Assembly (NCBI RefSeq): GCF_019448235.1
Contig: NZ_CP080409.1
Span: 1,426,001 to 1,490,000 of the forward strand
Origin: Nocardioides panacisoli
GTDB lineage: Bacteria; Actinomycetota; Actinomycetes; Propionibacteriales; Nocardioidaceae
DNA length: 64,000 bases
Reading direction: 5' to 3'
Shown one piece after another: positions 1 to 8,828 of the stretch; position 1 is the first letter of the stretch; each line of letters opens with the position of its first letter. A program made the translations under genes and the position numbers. The notes under the pieces are model-generated. The model was not told the origin of the DNA. It saw nothing but the letters and a program-made list of their open reading frames with translations, and did not search any database.

Positions 1-255
1 GACCAGCGCGAGGAGCAGGACCGCAACCGGAAGCAGTCCCCAGCCGCCGATCCGCCACAACAACACATCGGCCTCGACAGTGCGGCGGCGCCGCTGTCGC
101 ACCAGACGCGCCGTCTCCACCACCGGGTCGGTCAACGCCAGACGCCAGCCCCGGCCGCCGCCGTACGCCACCGCCACGCTCGACACCCAGGCCAGCGCCA
201 CGCACCCCACAGTGACGCCGGCAGCTGCCGCGAGAGCACCCACCAGCTCAACCAT
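1..255 (-). CDS. Complex I subunit 1 (NuoH)-like membrane protein, partial
   Basis: An open frame runs from an ATG at 255 to the window edge (85 codons). It starts MVELVGALAAAAGVTVGC and contains an early membrane helix, a segment with VVETARLVRQRRRRTVEAD, then LLWRIGGWGLLPVAVLLLAL, the start of a second helix. This pattern of a helix, a short basic loop with P..ETARL and another helix resembles the N-terminus of NuoH-like subunits in reduced complex I-type clusters of actinobacteria. The start overlaps the stop of the upstream gene by 8 bases, so the two are translationally coupled. The rest of the gene lies outside the window, so the family call is tentative. Confidence 0.55.
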   Translation of the reverse strand, partial: MVELVGALAAAAGVTVGCVALAWVSSVAVAYGGGRGWRLALTDPVVETARLVRQRRRRTVEADVLLWRIGGWGLLPVAVLLLALV

Positions 256-1345
256 GCCCGCTCCCCTGGTGGTCGGAGGCATCGTCGGGCTCGTGCCCCT
301 CACGATGCGGGTGTTCCACTACCGCGCCGAGATCACGTGCCAAGACCGGACCGTGGGCGGCAATGACCAACCGGGCGTCAGCAAGGTCCAGGCCCACTAC
401 CAGGTCCACCGGATCGACCACACCCACGAACGAGGGAACCGCGATCCCGTCCGCGACGGCCGTCAGGATCTCGCTCGCCGCCCCGGGGAGCACGCCGAGA
501 CGAGCCAGCCGCCGCAGATGGCCCGCCACCTGGGCTGCGCCGGATTCGTCACCATCGCGGACCCCGCGTGCTCGGCGGGCCCACCGATCGTCCCCGACCA
601 GGGCCAGCGTCGTGGCGATCGCGTCCCACCCGTCGGCCGCGGTCCACGCTCGATCACGCGCCTGCCCCGACCAGTGAGCCTCCGCGCCTGCGACCACATC
701 ACCGTGGAGGCGCAACCGCAGCTCCAGCCCGCCCGGCCAGTGGTCGAGCAACGGCCCCCAGGGATGGACCAGCTCGTCCATCTCCAACCCGTCACGATCT
801 TCGGCCCCGTCGGCCAGTGGGATACCGGACGGGCTCATCGACATTCCACCGTGATCATGGCCGCCATGACCACCGTGGCCTTCGTGCTCGTCGTGGCCTT
901 CGTGGTCCTCGTGCTCGTCGTGGTCCTCGTGCTCGTCGTGGTCCTCGTGCTCATGGTGCTCGCCGGCATCGCCGTCCCCAGCGGTCCACGGAGCAGCCTC
1001 GTCGGAGCGCTCCCGGGCATCGTGGACATGGCTCGCGACGTCCGCCAACCGCCCGGGCAGTGCGTCCAACGCCTCGTCGACGTCGTCGGCACCGGTGACG
1101 TCGATACGGCACCGGGGTCCGGGGAGTTGGGACCACAGCAGGTCGGCGGCGGACCGCAGTTGATCCGGCAGGTCGCCGGTCACCACCAAGGCGTCGGCGT
1201 GCGCCGGCGCCAGCACGGTCCGCCAACCACGACGATCCAGCGCGGCCTCGACCGCTCGCCGTGCCACGACACCGTCCGGAGCCTCGACCACGTAGCAGCG
1301 AGGACGTGCGGCCGCCCGCTGGGCGAACCGGAGCATCAGGCCCAT
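248..1345 (-). CDS. NuoB-like protein with His-rich insert, no Fe-S cysteines
   Basis: This 365-residue protein lies between a NuoA gene and a NuoH-like gene, where NuoB would be expected. Residues 1-105 resemble the start of NuoB-type subunits (MLRFAQRAAARPRCYVVEAP, then a Rossmann-like strand-helix pattern). The paired cysteines that hold the N2 cluster are absent; only two separated Cys (17 and 79) are seen. Residues 130-165 are a His/Asp/Glu-rich stretch with 14 His in 36 positions, probably metal binding. The C-terminal part (GIPLADGAEDRDGLEMDEL onward) recalls proteins of the second, partial nuo clusters of actinobacteria. It overlaps nuoA by 10 bases and the next gene by 8. A role in a membrane proton or ion module without NADH oxidation is inference. 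Confidence 0.6.
   Translation of the reverse strand: MGLMLRFAQRAAARPRCYVVEAPDGVVARRAVEAALDRRGWRTVLAPAHADALVVTGDLPDQLRSAADLLWSQLPGPRCRIDVTGADDVDEALDALPGRLADVASHVHDARERSDEAAPWTAGDGDAGEHHEHEDHDEHEDHDEHEDHEGHDEHEGHGGHGGHDHGGMSMSPSGIPLADGAEDRDGLEMDELVHPWGPLLDHWPGGLELRLRLHGDVVAGAEAHWSGQARDRAWTAADGWDAIATTLALVGDDRWARRARGVRDGDESGAAQVAGHLRRLARLGVLPGAASEILTAVADGIAVPSFVGVVDPVDLVVGLDLADARLVIAAHGPVLARDLGAVVEHPHREGHEPDDASDHQGSGHG
851..958 (-). repeat. Tandem 18-base repeat encoding the His-rich tract
   Basis: On the plus strand the unit gtggtcctcgtgctcgtc recurs about three times with degenerate flanking copies. On the minus strand it encodes HEDHDE-type hexamers. The reading frame is kept throughout, so copy number can change in 6-residue steps without breaking the gene. 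Confidence 0.8.
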
Positions 1346-1674
1346 CGGAACGCACCCTCACGACGCGCCCATGCCACCGCGGCCAGGAGGACGGCGAGGA
1401 AGGCGAACATCTCCACCACCGCGCCGACACCGAGGTCGGTCACCACCACGGCCCACGGGTACATGAACAGCATCTCGACATCGAAGGCCAGGAACACCAC
1501 GCTCGCGGCATACCAACGCGCGTGGTAGCGCGACAGCGCGTGCTGTGCGGGCACCCGACCCGAGGCCTGCGGCAGCACCGTGAGAGCCGTGGGCGCCGGG
1601 GCCACGGCACGGTGAAGTACCCACAACGTGAGCACGCCGAGCGCGCTCATCGCCACCAGAGCGACCAGGACCAC
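1336..1674 (-). CDS. nuoA: NADH-quinone oxidoreductase subunit A
   Basis: The protein has 112 residues, typical of NuoA/ND3, with three predicted membrane helices. It carries the family signature around residues 50-80: YHARWYAASVVFLAFDVEML followed by FMYPWAV, with the conserved acidic residues (FDVE) in helix 2. It would form part of the membrane arm of a complex I-like enzyme. The start is a GTG only 7 bases from the copA stop, and the end overlaps the NuoB-like gene by 10 bases, so this gene appears to be transcribed with the copper ATPase. The long spacer before the conserved block (PAPTALTVLPQASGRVPAQH) is less typical. Confidence 0.85.
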   Translation of the reverse strand: MVLVALVAMSALGVLTLWVLHRAVAPAPTALTVLPQASGRVPAQHALSRYHARWYAASVVFLAFDVEMLFMYPWAVVVTDLGVGAVVEMFAFLAVLLAAVAWARREGAFRWA

Positions 1675-1680
1675 CGTCGA

Positions 1681-4020
1681 TCACCGCCCGGCTGCGGCGA
1701 CGGGGCTCTCCGGCGTCACGAGGTGCTGGTCGTCGGCCAGTGCTCGGAAGCGCCGGAGCCGGAGACTGTTGGAGACGACGAAGACCGACGAGAACGCCAT
1801 CGCGGCGCCGGCCAGCATCGGGTTGAGCAGGCCCGCCGCGGCCAGGGGTAGGGCGGCCACGTTGTAGGCGAAGGCCCAGAACAGGTTGCCCTTGATGGTC
1901 GACAGCGTGCGCCGGGACAGGCGGATCGCGTCGACGGCGGCGCCCAGGTCCCCGCGGACCAGCGTCAGGTCGCTGGCCTCGATGGCGACGTCGGTGCCCG
2001 TACCCATCGCCAGACCGAGGTCGGCCTGGGCCAGCGCCGCGGCGTCGTTGACGCCATCGCCGACCATGGCGACCTGCTTGCCCTGGCCCTGCAGCCGCGC
2101 GACCACGTCGACCTTGTCGGAGGGCATGACCTCGGCGATCACCGTCTCCGGACCGACATCGATGCCGACCTCCTCGGCCACCGCAGTCGCGACGGTGGCG
2201 TTGTCTCCGGTGAGCAGCACCGGGGTGAGCCCGAGATCACGCAACTGTGCGATCGCCTCGGCAGAGGTTGGCTTGACGGAGTCAGCGACGACGAGCACGC
2301 CGCGAGCCTCGCCGCCCCAGCCGACCGCGACCGCCGTCTGGCCTTGCTCGGCGGCGGCTTGCATGGCTTGTTCCAGCTCCGGGGAGAGGTGTTGGGACCG
2401 TTCATCGAGCAGCCGGGAGCGTCCGACCAGGACCGCATGACCCTCCACAGTGCCCTGCACACCGAGGCCCTCGATGTTGGCGAAGTTCTCGACCCGAGGC
2501 AGGGTGCCGACCTCGGCGGTGGCGCCTTTGGCGATGGCCTGGGCAATGGGATGCTCGGAAGCCTCCTCCAGTGCTCCGGCCAGCCGCAGCAGCTCGCCGC
2601 GGTCCTGTCCCTGGGCCGCGATGGCGTCGAGCAGGGCCATCTGGCCGGTCGTCACTGTGCCGGTCTTGTCCAGTACGACGGTGTCGATGCGGCGGGTGTT
2701 CTCCAACACCTCCGGGCCCTTGATCAGGATGCCGAGCTGGGCGCCGCGGCCGGTGCCCACCATGAGCGCAGTCGGCGTGGCCAGGCCGAGGGCGCACGGG
2801 CAGGCGATGATCAGTACCGAGACCGCCGCGGTGAACGCCGCATTGAGCCCCGCCCCGTTGCCGATCCAGAACCCGAGCGTGGCCACGGCCAGGGCGATCA
2901 CGATCGGAACGAAGACTCCCGAGATCCGGTCGGCCAACCGCTGAGCCTCGGCCTTGCCGTTCTGGGCGTCCTCGACGAGCTTGGCCATCTGGGCCAACTG
3001 GGTGTCGGAGCCGATGCGCGTGGCCTCGACCACGATGCGTCCCCCTGCATTCACGGTGGCACCGACCACCGTGTCGCCGGGAGCGACCTCGACCGGCATC
3101 GACTCACCGGTGAGCATCGACGCGTCCACTGCCGAGGAGCCCTCGAGGATGGTGCCGTCGGTGGCGACCTTCTCACCCGGTCGGACGACGAACATGTCAC
3201 CCACCTGCAGTTGGTCGACGCCGATGCGCTCCTCCCGGCCATTGCGGAGCACGGAGACTTCCTTGGCGCCCAGTTCCAGCAGCGCCCGGAGTGCGGCGCC
3301 TGCCCGTCGCTTGGACCGTGCCTCGAAGTAGCGGCCGGCGAGGATGAAGGTCGTGACGCCGGCGGCCGCTTCGAGGTAGATGTTCGCTGACCCATCGGTG
3401 CGGGACACGGTCAGCTCGAAGGGGTGTGTCATGCCCGGGGTTCCGGCCGTCCCGAAGAACAGCGCATAGACCGACCAACCCAGCGCAGCCACGGTGCCCA
3501 TGGAGATCAAGGTGTCCATGGTCGAGGTGGCGTGCTTGAGGTTGGTCCAAGCAGCGCGGTGGAACGGCCAGGCACCCCACACGACGACCGGGGCTGCCAA
3601 GGTGAGGGAGAGCCACTGCCAAAAGGTGAACTGCAGTGAAGGGATCATCGCCATCGCGATCACTGGCACCGAGAGCACCGTCGACACTACGAGTCGTTGC
3701 CGCAGCGCGCGGACTGGATTGTCCTCGGTCGCATCGCTTGCCCTTGCGGCATGACCGGTGTCGCCGGGCGTCGACGGGGGCAGCAGTGCCGTGTAGCCCG
3801 CCTGCTCGACCGTTGAGACCAGGGACTTGCGGTCGACGCTGTCGCCGAAGGAGATCTTGGCCTTCTCGGTCGCGTAGTTGACCGTGGCGGTCACGCCGTC
3901 GAGCTTGTTGAGTTTGCGCTCGACCCGGTTCGCGCAGGAAGCGCAGGTCATCCCACCAATGGCGAGTTCGATCTGACTCTCGCTCGTGTCGCTTGTGGCG
4001 GCATCATTCGCGGTGTTCAT
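1681..4020 (-). CDS. copA: Copper-exporting P1B-type ATPase
   Basis: The 779-residue protein exports monovalent copper across the cytoplasmic membrane using ATP. One N-terminal heavy-metal domain carries MTCASC (residues 24-29). The membrane metal site CPC is at 407-409 ([11 protein letters not shown]). The phosphorylated Asp is D451 in DKTGT, the actuator loop is LTGES, and the hinge is [10 protein letters not shown]. The ending NSLRLRRF matches the last helix (N, then M/S) of P1B-1 copper pumps. The gene follows csoR, copZ and a small membrane protein on the same strand and probably shares their CsoR-controlled promoter. The ATG at 4020 gives a standard N-terminus just ahead of the metal-binding domain. 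Confidence 0.95.
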   Translation of the reverse strand: MNTANDAATSDTSESQIELAIGGMTCASCANRVERKLNKLDGVTATVNYATEKAKISFGDSVDRKSLVSTVEQAGYTALLPPSTPGDTGHAARASDATEDNPVRALRQRLVVSTVLSVPVIAMAMIPSLQFTFWQWLSLTLAAPVVVWGAWPFHRAAWTNLKHATSTMDTLISMGTVAALGWSVYALFFGTAGTPGMTHPFELTVSRTDGSANIYLEAAAGVTTFILAGRYFEARSKRRAGAALRALLELGAKEVSVLRNGREERIGVDQLQVGDMFVVRPGEKVATDGTILEGSSAVDASMLTGESMPVEVAPGDTVVGATVNAGGRIVVEATRIGSDTQLAQMAKLVEDAQNGKAEAQRLADRISGVFVPIVIALAVATLGFWIGNGAGLNAAFTAAVSVLIIACPCALGLATPTALMVGTGRGAQLGILIKGPEVLENTRRIDTVVLDKTGTVTTGQMALLDAIAAQGQDRGELLRLAGALEEASEHPIAQAIAKGATAEVGTLPRVENFANIEGLGVQGTVEGHAVLVGRSRLLDERSQHLSPELEQAMQAAAEQGQTAVAVGWGGEARGVLVVADSVKPTSAEAIAQLRDLGLTPVLLTGDNATVATAVAEEVGIDVGPETVIAEVMPSDKVDVVARLQGQGKQVAMVGDGVNDAAALAQADLGLAMGTGTDVAIEASDLTLVRGDLGAAVDAIRLSRRTLSTIKGNLFWAFAYNVAALPLAAAGLLNPMLAGAAMAFSSVFVVSNSLRLRRFRALADDQHLVTPESPVAAAGR

Positions 4021-4065
4021 TGCCGGGTCTCCTCGAAGATGGGTTGTGTGCGGGGTCCCGTCTGG

Positions 4066-4221
4066 TCAGTGGCTGCTGCCGGGGTTCGGGTCGGTGATGT
4101 GTGTCGACTCATGGTCGGACGTGGGTCCGATCGGGCCGACAGCGTTGCCGACGCCGATGGCGACGGTGAGAACGACGGCGAGCATCACGATGAAGCCGAC
4201 GAGCTTGCCAACTGGATTCAC
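4066..4221 (-). CDS. Small single-helix membrane protein of the copper operon
   Basis: This 51-codon gene sits between copZ and copA. It starts at a GTG with AGGAG about 12 bases upstream and encodes one hydrophobic helix (KLVGFIVMLAVVLTVAIGVG) followed by a polar tail with several His (DHESTHITDPNPGSSH). Short proteins of this shape occur between copZ and copA in other actinobacteria, but no function is established. The helix and His-bearing tail suggest a small partner of the copper pump or a metal-handling peptide. The product is shorter than most gene callers accept, so it may be unannotated elsewhere. Confidence 0.7.
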   Translation of the reverse strand: MNPVGKLVGFIVMLAVVLTVAIGVGNAVGPIGPTSDHESTHITDPNPGSSH

Positions 4222-4313
4222 GGGAGGCGGTCTCCTGACCTGTGGTTGTCGCCAGGGAAGGCTGTGCGGTGACCTGGAGCGACCTTGGGTCACCGCACAG
4301 CGACTGTTGGGCG

Positions 4314-4520
4314 TCAGTCCGCGATCTCGTAGCCAGCTTCCGCGACCGCTCCGCGGACGCTGCCGTCGTCGATCGGAGCATCGCCGGTCACGGTCATCGT
4401 GCCCGTGTCGAGGTCGACGGCGACGTCGGTGACGCCCGCCACCTCGCTGACCTCTTCGGTGACTGAACTGACGCAGTGCCCGCAGGTCATGCCGACCACG
4501 GTGTAGGTGGCTGTGCTCAT
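4314..4520 (-). CDS. copZ: Copper chaperone CopZ (HMA domain)
   Basis: The protein has 68 residues and is a single heavy-metal-associated domain. The metal-binding loop GMTCGHC is near the start, and the fold continues with VSSVTEEVSEVAGV, a strand with a DLDTGTMTVTG turn, and a final AVAEAGYEI. It would carry Cu(I) to CopA and to the sensor CsoR. An AAGGAAG Shine-Dalgarno lies about 6 bases upstream of the ATG. It is the second gene of the csoR-copZ-copA operon. Confidence 0.93.
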   Translation of the reverse strand: MSTATYTVVGMTCGHCVSSVTEEVSEVAGVTDVAVDLDTGTMTVTGDAPIDDGSVRGAVAEAGYEIAD

Positions 4521-4617
4521 CGGATTGCTTCCTTTCGTTGCCTGTGCCGAACGTTTGCCATCGCCGGCTGTGGGTCACTCCTCGGCCTCGAGAGGAGGGC
4601 CGAAGACCCGGGGTTGG

Positions 4618-4929
4618 TCAGGTGGACCGCACCAAGCGCGCGATCGCCTCCGAGGCTTCGCGCACCTTCTCGTCGACATCGCTGCCGCCGCTCGCCGCCG
4701 CGTTGACCACGCAATGGCTCAGGTGCTCCTCCAGAAGCCCCAGCGACACCGATTGCAGCGCCTTCGTCATGGCTGAGACCTGGGTGAGGATGTCGATGCA
4801 GTACTTCTCCTCTTCGACCATCCGCTGCAGACCACGAGCCTGACCTTCGATGCGCCGAAGCCGCCGCAGGTAGGCGTCCTTGCTCTGGATGTAGCCACGC
4901 TCGGTGGCGTCATCGGAGTCCGTGCTCAT
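4618..4929 (-). CDS. csoR: Copper-sensing repressor CsoR
   Basis: The 103-residue protein belongs to the CsoR/RcnR (DUF156) family of all-helical repressors. The Cu(I) ligands can be placed as C44 (EKYCID), H69 (LEEHL) and C73 (SHCVV), with spacing of 25 and 4 residues as in Mycobacterium tuberculosis CsoR (C36, H61, C65). The helix 1 signature RLRRIEGQARGLQRMVEE is present. I chose the ATG at 4929, which has AAAGGA upstream, rather than a longer frame whose N-terminus looks unlike the family. It heads the copper operon and likely represses it from the site at 5011-5027 until copper binds. Confidence 0.93.
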   Translation of the reverse strand: MSTDSDDATERGYIQSKDAYLRRLRRIEGQARGLQRMVEEEKYCIDILTQVSAMTKALQSVSLGLLEEHLSHCVVNAAASGGSDVDEKVREASEAIARLVRST

Positions 4930-5010
4930 GGGCGTGTGATTCCTTTCTGTGCAACTCACCGAGCCGACGCGGTGCAGACGACCGTCGACCACTCGACTCA
5001 CGACAACACT

Positions 5011-5027
5011 ATACCCCCCTACGGTAT
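5011..5027. promoter_or_regulatory. Predicted CsoR operator
   Basis: The 17-base sequence atacccccctacggtat has arms ATACC and GGTAT around a C-rich centre. This fits the G/C-tract inverted repeats bound by CsoR in actinobacteria. It lies 82 bases upstream of the csoR start. Confidence 0.65.
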
Positions 5028-5109
5028 TCAGCAAGACCCTCCGAGGCCACCGAAGGCCAAGGGCACGACACGGGACCAGGTGCAGACACGCACAGTCCGT
5101 CACGTTACG

Positions 5110-5126
5110 TACTATCTAGGGTAGTA
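5110..5126. promoter_or_regulatory. Second inverted repeat upstream of csoR
   Basis: The sequence tactatctagggtagta has 5-base arms TACTA and TAGTA separated by 7 bases, the same 5-7-5 geometry and part of the same TA.GG.TA character as the site at 5011. It could be a second metal-regulator site. No specific regulator can be assigned. Confidence 0.35.
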
Positions 5127-5127
5127 T

Positions 5128-5494
5128 GTCCGGCGAGGTTGCCACCTCGGTGGGTGCCCGACTTCCCCAATCTCGGGCACCCACTCCCCCTGCCCCGTCG
5201 TTTCGTCCACGACGAGGAAACAAGCTGATCGTGATGCCTCTACGGGATCGTTCTCGCCGCAACCCTTGTCGGCAGCACTGCCGCTACTCACCATCCGACA
5301 GCCATCACCAAGATCACGTTTCTCGCAGGCAACATGTGCCACGAAATCGGGGCGGCCGCGGTGTTCGAGAGCCGCGACGCGGTGAAACCGAAGGAGCTCG
5401 GCACCGACCGGGTGTGGCACGTGGACCCGGCGAAGCGCACGCGAGAGTCCAAGCCTGATTCTGGCGACTGAGCGAGGCTCCTAGACTCCGAAGG
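5128..5494. other. Gene-free stretch with possible element remnant
   Basis: No convincing gene is visible between the copper promoter region and the gene at 5495. From 5337 to 5471 a short plus-strand frame (MCHEIGAAAVFESRDAVKP onward) stays open without a ribosome binding site and may be the tail of a lost gene. Near its start lies a 46-base sequence repeated imperfectly at 12680. Confidence 0.4.
5284..5329 (+). repeat. Imperfect direct repeat, left copy
   Basis: The block starting ctactcaccatc and ending tctcgcagg matches 12680-12724 in the same orientation at roughly 80 percent identity with a few one-base gaps, judged by eye. Identical cores include ctcaccatc, acagccat and tcacgttt. The two copies enclose about 7.4 kb of accessory-looking genes. 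Confidence 0.5.
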
Positions 5495-7075
5495 GTGTTG
5501 CGTTTCTACCTTTTCGGGGTCCTGGCTTTCCTCGCGGTGGTTACCGTCTTTGCCGGCGCGGTGGGCGGGCTGGCCTGGTGGTTGCTGGTGGCCGTGACAG
5601 GTGCCCTGCTCGTGCTCGGCATTTATGACGTGGTCCAGACCCGGCACTCGATCCTGCGCAACTACCCGATCCTGGGGCACGTGCGCTATCTGCTGGAGGG
5701 GATCCGGCCCGAGTTGCAGCAGTACTTCATCGAGCGCAACTACGACGGTCGCCCCTTCGACCGCGACACCCGCACGGCGATCTATCAACGGGCCAAGGGC
5801 ACTAAGGGGCAGCATCCCTTCGGCACCGAGCGCGACGTCTACCGGATCGGCTACGAGTACCTCGTGCACTCCGCCCATCCCAAGCCCCGGATGGAGGTGA
5901 CCCCCTCGGTCCGCATCGGTGGCCGCGACTGCGCCCTCCCTTACGACATTGCCCTGGCCAACATCTCCTCGATGAGCTTCGGGTCGCTGAGCTCGCATGC
6001 CGTGGAGGCGATGAACCGCGGCGCCGCGGCCGGTGGCTTCGCGCACGAGACTGGCGAGGGCGGGATCTCGCCGTACCACCGGCACGGCGGTGACCTGGTG
6101 TGGGAGATCGGGTCGGGCTACTTCGGGTGCCGCACACCTGACGGCCATTTCGACGAGCAGCAGTACGTCGACGTCGTCCGCGACGAGCAGGTCAAGATGA
6201 CCAGCATCAAGCTGAGCCAGGGCGCGAAGCCGGGGCTCGGCGGCGTACTCCCGGGGGCGAAGGTGAACCGCGAGATCGCCGCCACCCGTGGGATCCCCGT
6301 CGGGGAGACGTGCGTGTCGCCGCCCTACCACTCGGCCTTCGGCACCCCGCGGGAGTTGCTGCACTTCGTCGCCCGGCTGCGTGAGCTCTCCGAGGGGCGA
6401 CCGGTGGGATTCAAGCTCTGCGTCGGCTCGCGGGTCGACGTGCTGGCCATCGCCAAGGCGATGGTCGCCGAGGACATCCGGCCGGACTTCATCGTCGTGG
6501 ACGGCGCCGAGGGTGGCACCGGTGCGGCACCGCTGGCCTATCAGGACCACGTGGGCATGCCGCTGACCGAGGGGTTGATGACCGTGCACGAGGTGCTCAC
6601 CGGAGTCGGTCTGCGCGAGACCATCAAGATCGGCGCCGCCGGCAAGGTGACCGACGGCATGGACATCGTCAAACGGCTCATCCAGGGCGCCGACTACACC
6701 CTCTCCGCGCGGGCGATGATGATGGCCGTGGGGTGCATTCAGGCCCAGACCTGTCACACCAACACGTGTCCGGTAGGTGTCGCCACCCAAGATCCCAAGC
6801 GCGTGCGGGCGCTCCACGTGCCGTCCAAGGCCGAACGGGTGACCCGCTACCAGGACGGGATCGTCGTGCAGGCCACCCAGGTGCTCGCCTCGATGGGACT
6901 GGACTCCTTCGACCAACTGGCGCCGCGCATGCTGCGTCGCCAGATCGACCACGGGAAGGTCGCCAGCTACGCCGAGCTCTTTGATCGGCTCGAGCCCGGC
7001 CAACTGCTCGACAACCCGCCGCCGGCGTGGCGGGAGGAGTGGGAGGCCGCGACGGCCGACCGCTTCACGCCCTGA
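5495..7075 (+). CDS. FMN-binding glutamate synthase family protein
   Basis: The 526-residue protein has two membrane helices in its first 45 residues and then a complete glutamate synthase central/FMN domain. ANISSMSFGSLSSHAVEAMN and GEGGISPYH mark the FMN site, and VVDGAEGGTGAAPLAYQDH the barrel. Three Cys in GCIQAQTCHTNTCPVGVATQ match the 3Fe-4S site of glutamate synthases. The glutaminase domain and the C-terminal beta-helix domain are absent, as in the stand-alone GltB-domain family whose substrate is not settled. The start is GTG at 5495, directly followed by a TTG alternative. It lies 25 bases upstream of poxB and is probably co-transcribed with it. Confidence 0.85.
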   Translation: MLRFYLFGVLAFLAVVTVFAGAVGGLAWWLLVAVTGALLVLGIYDVVQTRHSILRNYPILGHVRYLLEGIRPELQQYFIERNYDGRPFDRDTRTAIYQRAKGTKGQHPFGTERDVYRIGYEYLVHSAHPKPRMEVTPSVRIGGRDCALPYDIALANISSMSFGSLSSHAVEAMNRGAAAGGFAHETGEGGISPYHRHGGDLVWEIGSGYFGCRTPDGHFDEQQYVDVVRDEQVKMTSIKLSQGAKPGLGGVLPGAKVNREIAATRGIPVGETCVSPPYHSAFGTPRELLHFVARLRELSEGRPVGFKLCVGSRVDVLAIAKAMVAEDIRPDFIVVDGAEGGTGAAPLAYQDHVGMPLTEGLMTVHEVLTGVGLRETIKIGAAGKVTDGMDIVKRLIQGADYTLSARAMMMAVGCIQAQTCHTNTCPVGVATQDPKRVRALHVPSKAERVTRYQDGIVVQATQVLASMGLDSFDQLAPRMLRRQIDHGKVASYAELFDRLEPGQLLDNPPPAWREEWEAATADRFTP

Positions 7076-7100
7076 CGGCTGACCAACGAAAGGACACCGC

Positions 7101-8825
7101 ATGAGCACTGTCGCGGAGATGATCGTCGAAGCGCTCGACGAACACGGCGTACGCACTGTGTGGGGCATCGTCGGTGACGCACTCAATCCCTTCTCCGACG
7201 CGATCCGGCGCAACGACGGCGTCGACTGGGTCGGCGTCCGGCACGAGGAGGTCGCCGCCTTCGCGGCCGGAGCACAGGCCCAGCTGACCGGCCGCGTCGG
7301 CGTGTGCATGGGCACCGTCGGCCCCGGCGCGATCCACCTGCTCAACGGCCTCTACGACGCCCGGAAGTCACATGCGCCAGTCCTGGCCATCGTCGGCCAG
7401 GTGCCCCGGGAGGAGATCGGCTCGGACTTCTTCCAGGAGGTCGACAACGACGCGCTGTTCGCCGACGTCGCCTCGTGGACGCGCACGGTCACCGAGGTGG
7501 CACAAATGCCTCACCTGCTCGAGGAGGCGGTCAATGCGGCCTATGAGCGTCCCGGTGTCGCGGTGCTCTCCGTGCCCGGCGATGTCGGCGGACTCGACCT
7601 GCCGCGCCACACCGAGCCGCCGCGCTTCGCCCGGCCGGCCCGTCCCTCCGCGGCCGCACCCGACGCCGTCTCCGAAGCGGCGGCAGTGCTGCAGGACGCC
7701 GAACGGGTCACGCTCCTGGTCGGTCAGGGAGCCCGTGAAGCTCGTGAGCAGGTTCTAGCTCTCGCTGAACGTCTTCAGGCGCCCATGGTGCTGTCGTTGA
7801 AGGCCAAGGACGGCTTCGACGACGACAACCCTTACGAGATCGGGCAGTCCGGCCTGATCGGCAACCCTGCGACGGCCGAGGCGTTCGCCTCCTGTGACGT
7901 GCTCTTCCTCCTCGGCACCGACTTCCCTTACCGAGAGTTCCTGCCCGACGACGTCACCGTCATCCAGTTGGACAGCAGGGTCGGCCACATCGGCCGGCGT
8001 ACGCCGGTGGCCCACCCGCTCGTCGGCGACACCGCCGCCACACTCGATGAGTTGCTCCCACTGTTGGCGGCGCAACAGAGTGGTCGCCATCTCGCTGCCG
8101 CGCGGCGCATCTATCAGGAGTGGGGCAAGGCGCAGGCCAGACTGGCCGATCCGGCCCACGACGAGACACTGGCCGGTCGAGTCCGCAGCACTGTGGACAA
8201 CCCCGACGATCGCATTCGGCCCGAGGTGGTCGCTGCTGCGCTCGAGCGTCACGCCGCGCCCGATGCTGTCTTCACCACCGACACCGGCATGCCGACGGTG
8301 TGGTTGTCGCGGTTCATCCGGATGACCGGCGATCGGCGCCTACTCGGCTCCTACAACCTGGGGTCGATGGCCAACGCGATGCCGCAGGCCCTGGGCGTGC
8401 AGGCCCTGGAACGAGAACGCCAAGTGATCGCACTGTCGGGCGATGGTGGCATCACGATGCTATTGGGCGACCTGCTCACCGCGGTCACCTACGAGCTGCC
8501 GATCACGGTGGTGGTGTTCAACAACGAGCGATTGGGCATGGTCAAGCTCGAGATGGAACAGGTCGGCATGCCGGAGTTCGGAACCCAGCTGGATCACCCC
8601 GACTTGGCAGGCGTGGCGCGTGCGATGGGATGGCACGGCGTGCGGGTCACCGACCCCAAGGACGTCGATGGTGCGATCGCCGACGCCGTGGCCCATCCGG
8701 GGCCGGTGCTGCTCGACGTGCTCATCAATGCCGACGAGGTCGCCGTGCCGAGCAGGCCCACCCTCGAGCAGGGCTGGGGCTTCGCCATTGCCAAGACCAA
8801 GGAGTTCCTGACCAGCCGCGAGTAG
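7101..8825 (+). CDS. poxB: Thiamine-diphosphate pyruvate dehydrogenase (PoxB-like)
   Basis: The 574-residue protein has the three-domain layout of TPP decarboxylases. The N-terminal PYR domain holds the catalytic Glu (VRHEEVAAFAAGAQAQLTG) and GTVGPGAIHLLNGLYDA. The central domain has IGQSGLIGNPA. The C-terminal PP domain carries the TPP/Mg motif GDGG at 447-450 ending in NN at 474-475. The overall pattern (DFFQEVDNDALFADV, LGSYNLGSMANAMPQALG) fits pyruvate:quinone oxidoreductase, which converts pyruvate to acetate and CO2 and passes electrons to quinone. Acetolactate synthase is less likely because no small subunit is nearby. AAAGGA lies upstream of the ATG. Confidence 0.88.
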   Translation: MSTVAEMIVEALDEHGVRTVWGIVGDALNPFSDAIRRNDGVDWVGVRHEEVAAFAAGAQAQLTGRVGVCMGTVGPGAIHLLNGLYDARKSHAPVLAIVGQVPREEIGSDFFQEVDNDALFADVASWTRTVTEVAQMPHLLEEAVNAAYERPGVAVLSVPGDVGGLDLPRHTEPPRFARPARPSAAAPDAVSEAAAVLQDAERVTLLVGQGAREAREQVLALAERLQAPMVLSLKAKDGFDDDNPYEIGQSGLIGNPATAEAFASCDVLFLLGTDFPYREFLPDDVTVIQLDSRVGHIGRRTPVAHPLVGDTAATLDELLPLLAAQQSGRHLAAARRIYQEWGKAQARLADPAHDETLAGRVRSTVDNPDDRIRPEVVAAALERHAAPDAVFTTDTGMPTVWLSRFIRMTGDRRLLGSYNLGSMANAMPQALGVQALERERQVIALSGDGGITMLLGDLLTAVTYELPITVVVFNNERLGMVKLEMEQVGMPEFGTQLDHPDLAGVARAMGWHGVRVTDPKDVDGAIADAVAHPGPVLLDVLINADEVAVPSRPTLEQGWGFAIAKTKEFLTSRE

Positions 8826-8828
8826 GAC

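Noticed and set aside
80..1528. Long plus-strand open frame (482 codons) opposite the NuoA and NuoB-like genes
   Set aside because: It has no domain pattern and is rich in Arg/Pro/Gly from antisense codons. The minus-strand genes explain the region and overlap neatly.
5288..7345. 685-codon minus-strand frame opposite the glutamate synthase-like and poxB genes
   Set aside because: It is a shadow of two well-recognised plus-strand enzymes; its composition is that of reverse-complement GC-rich codons.
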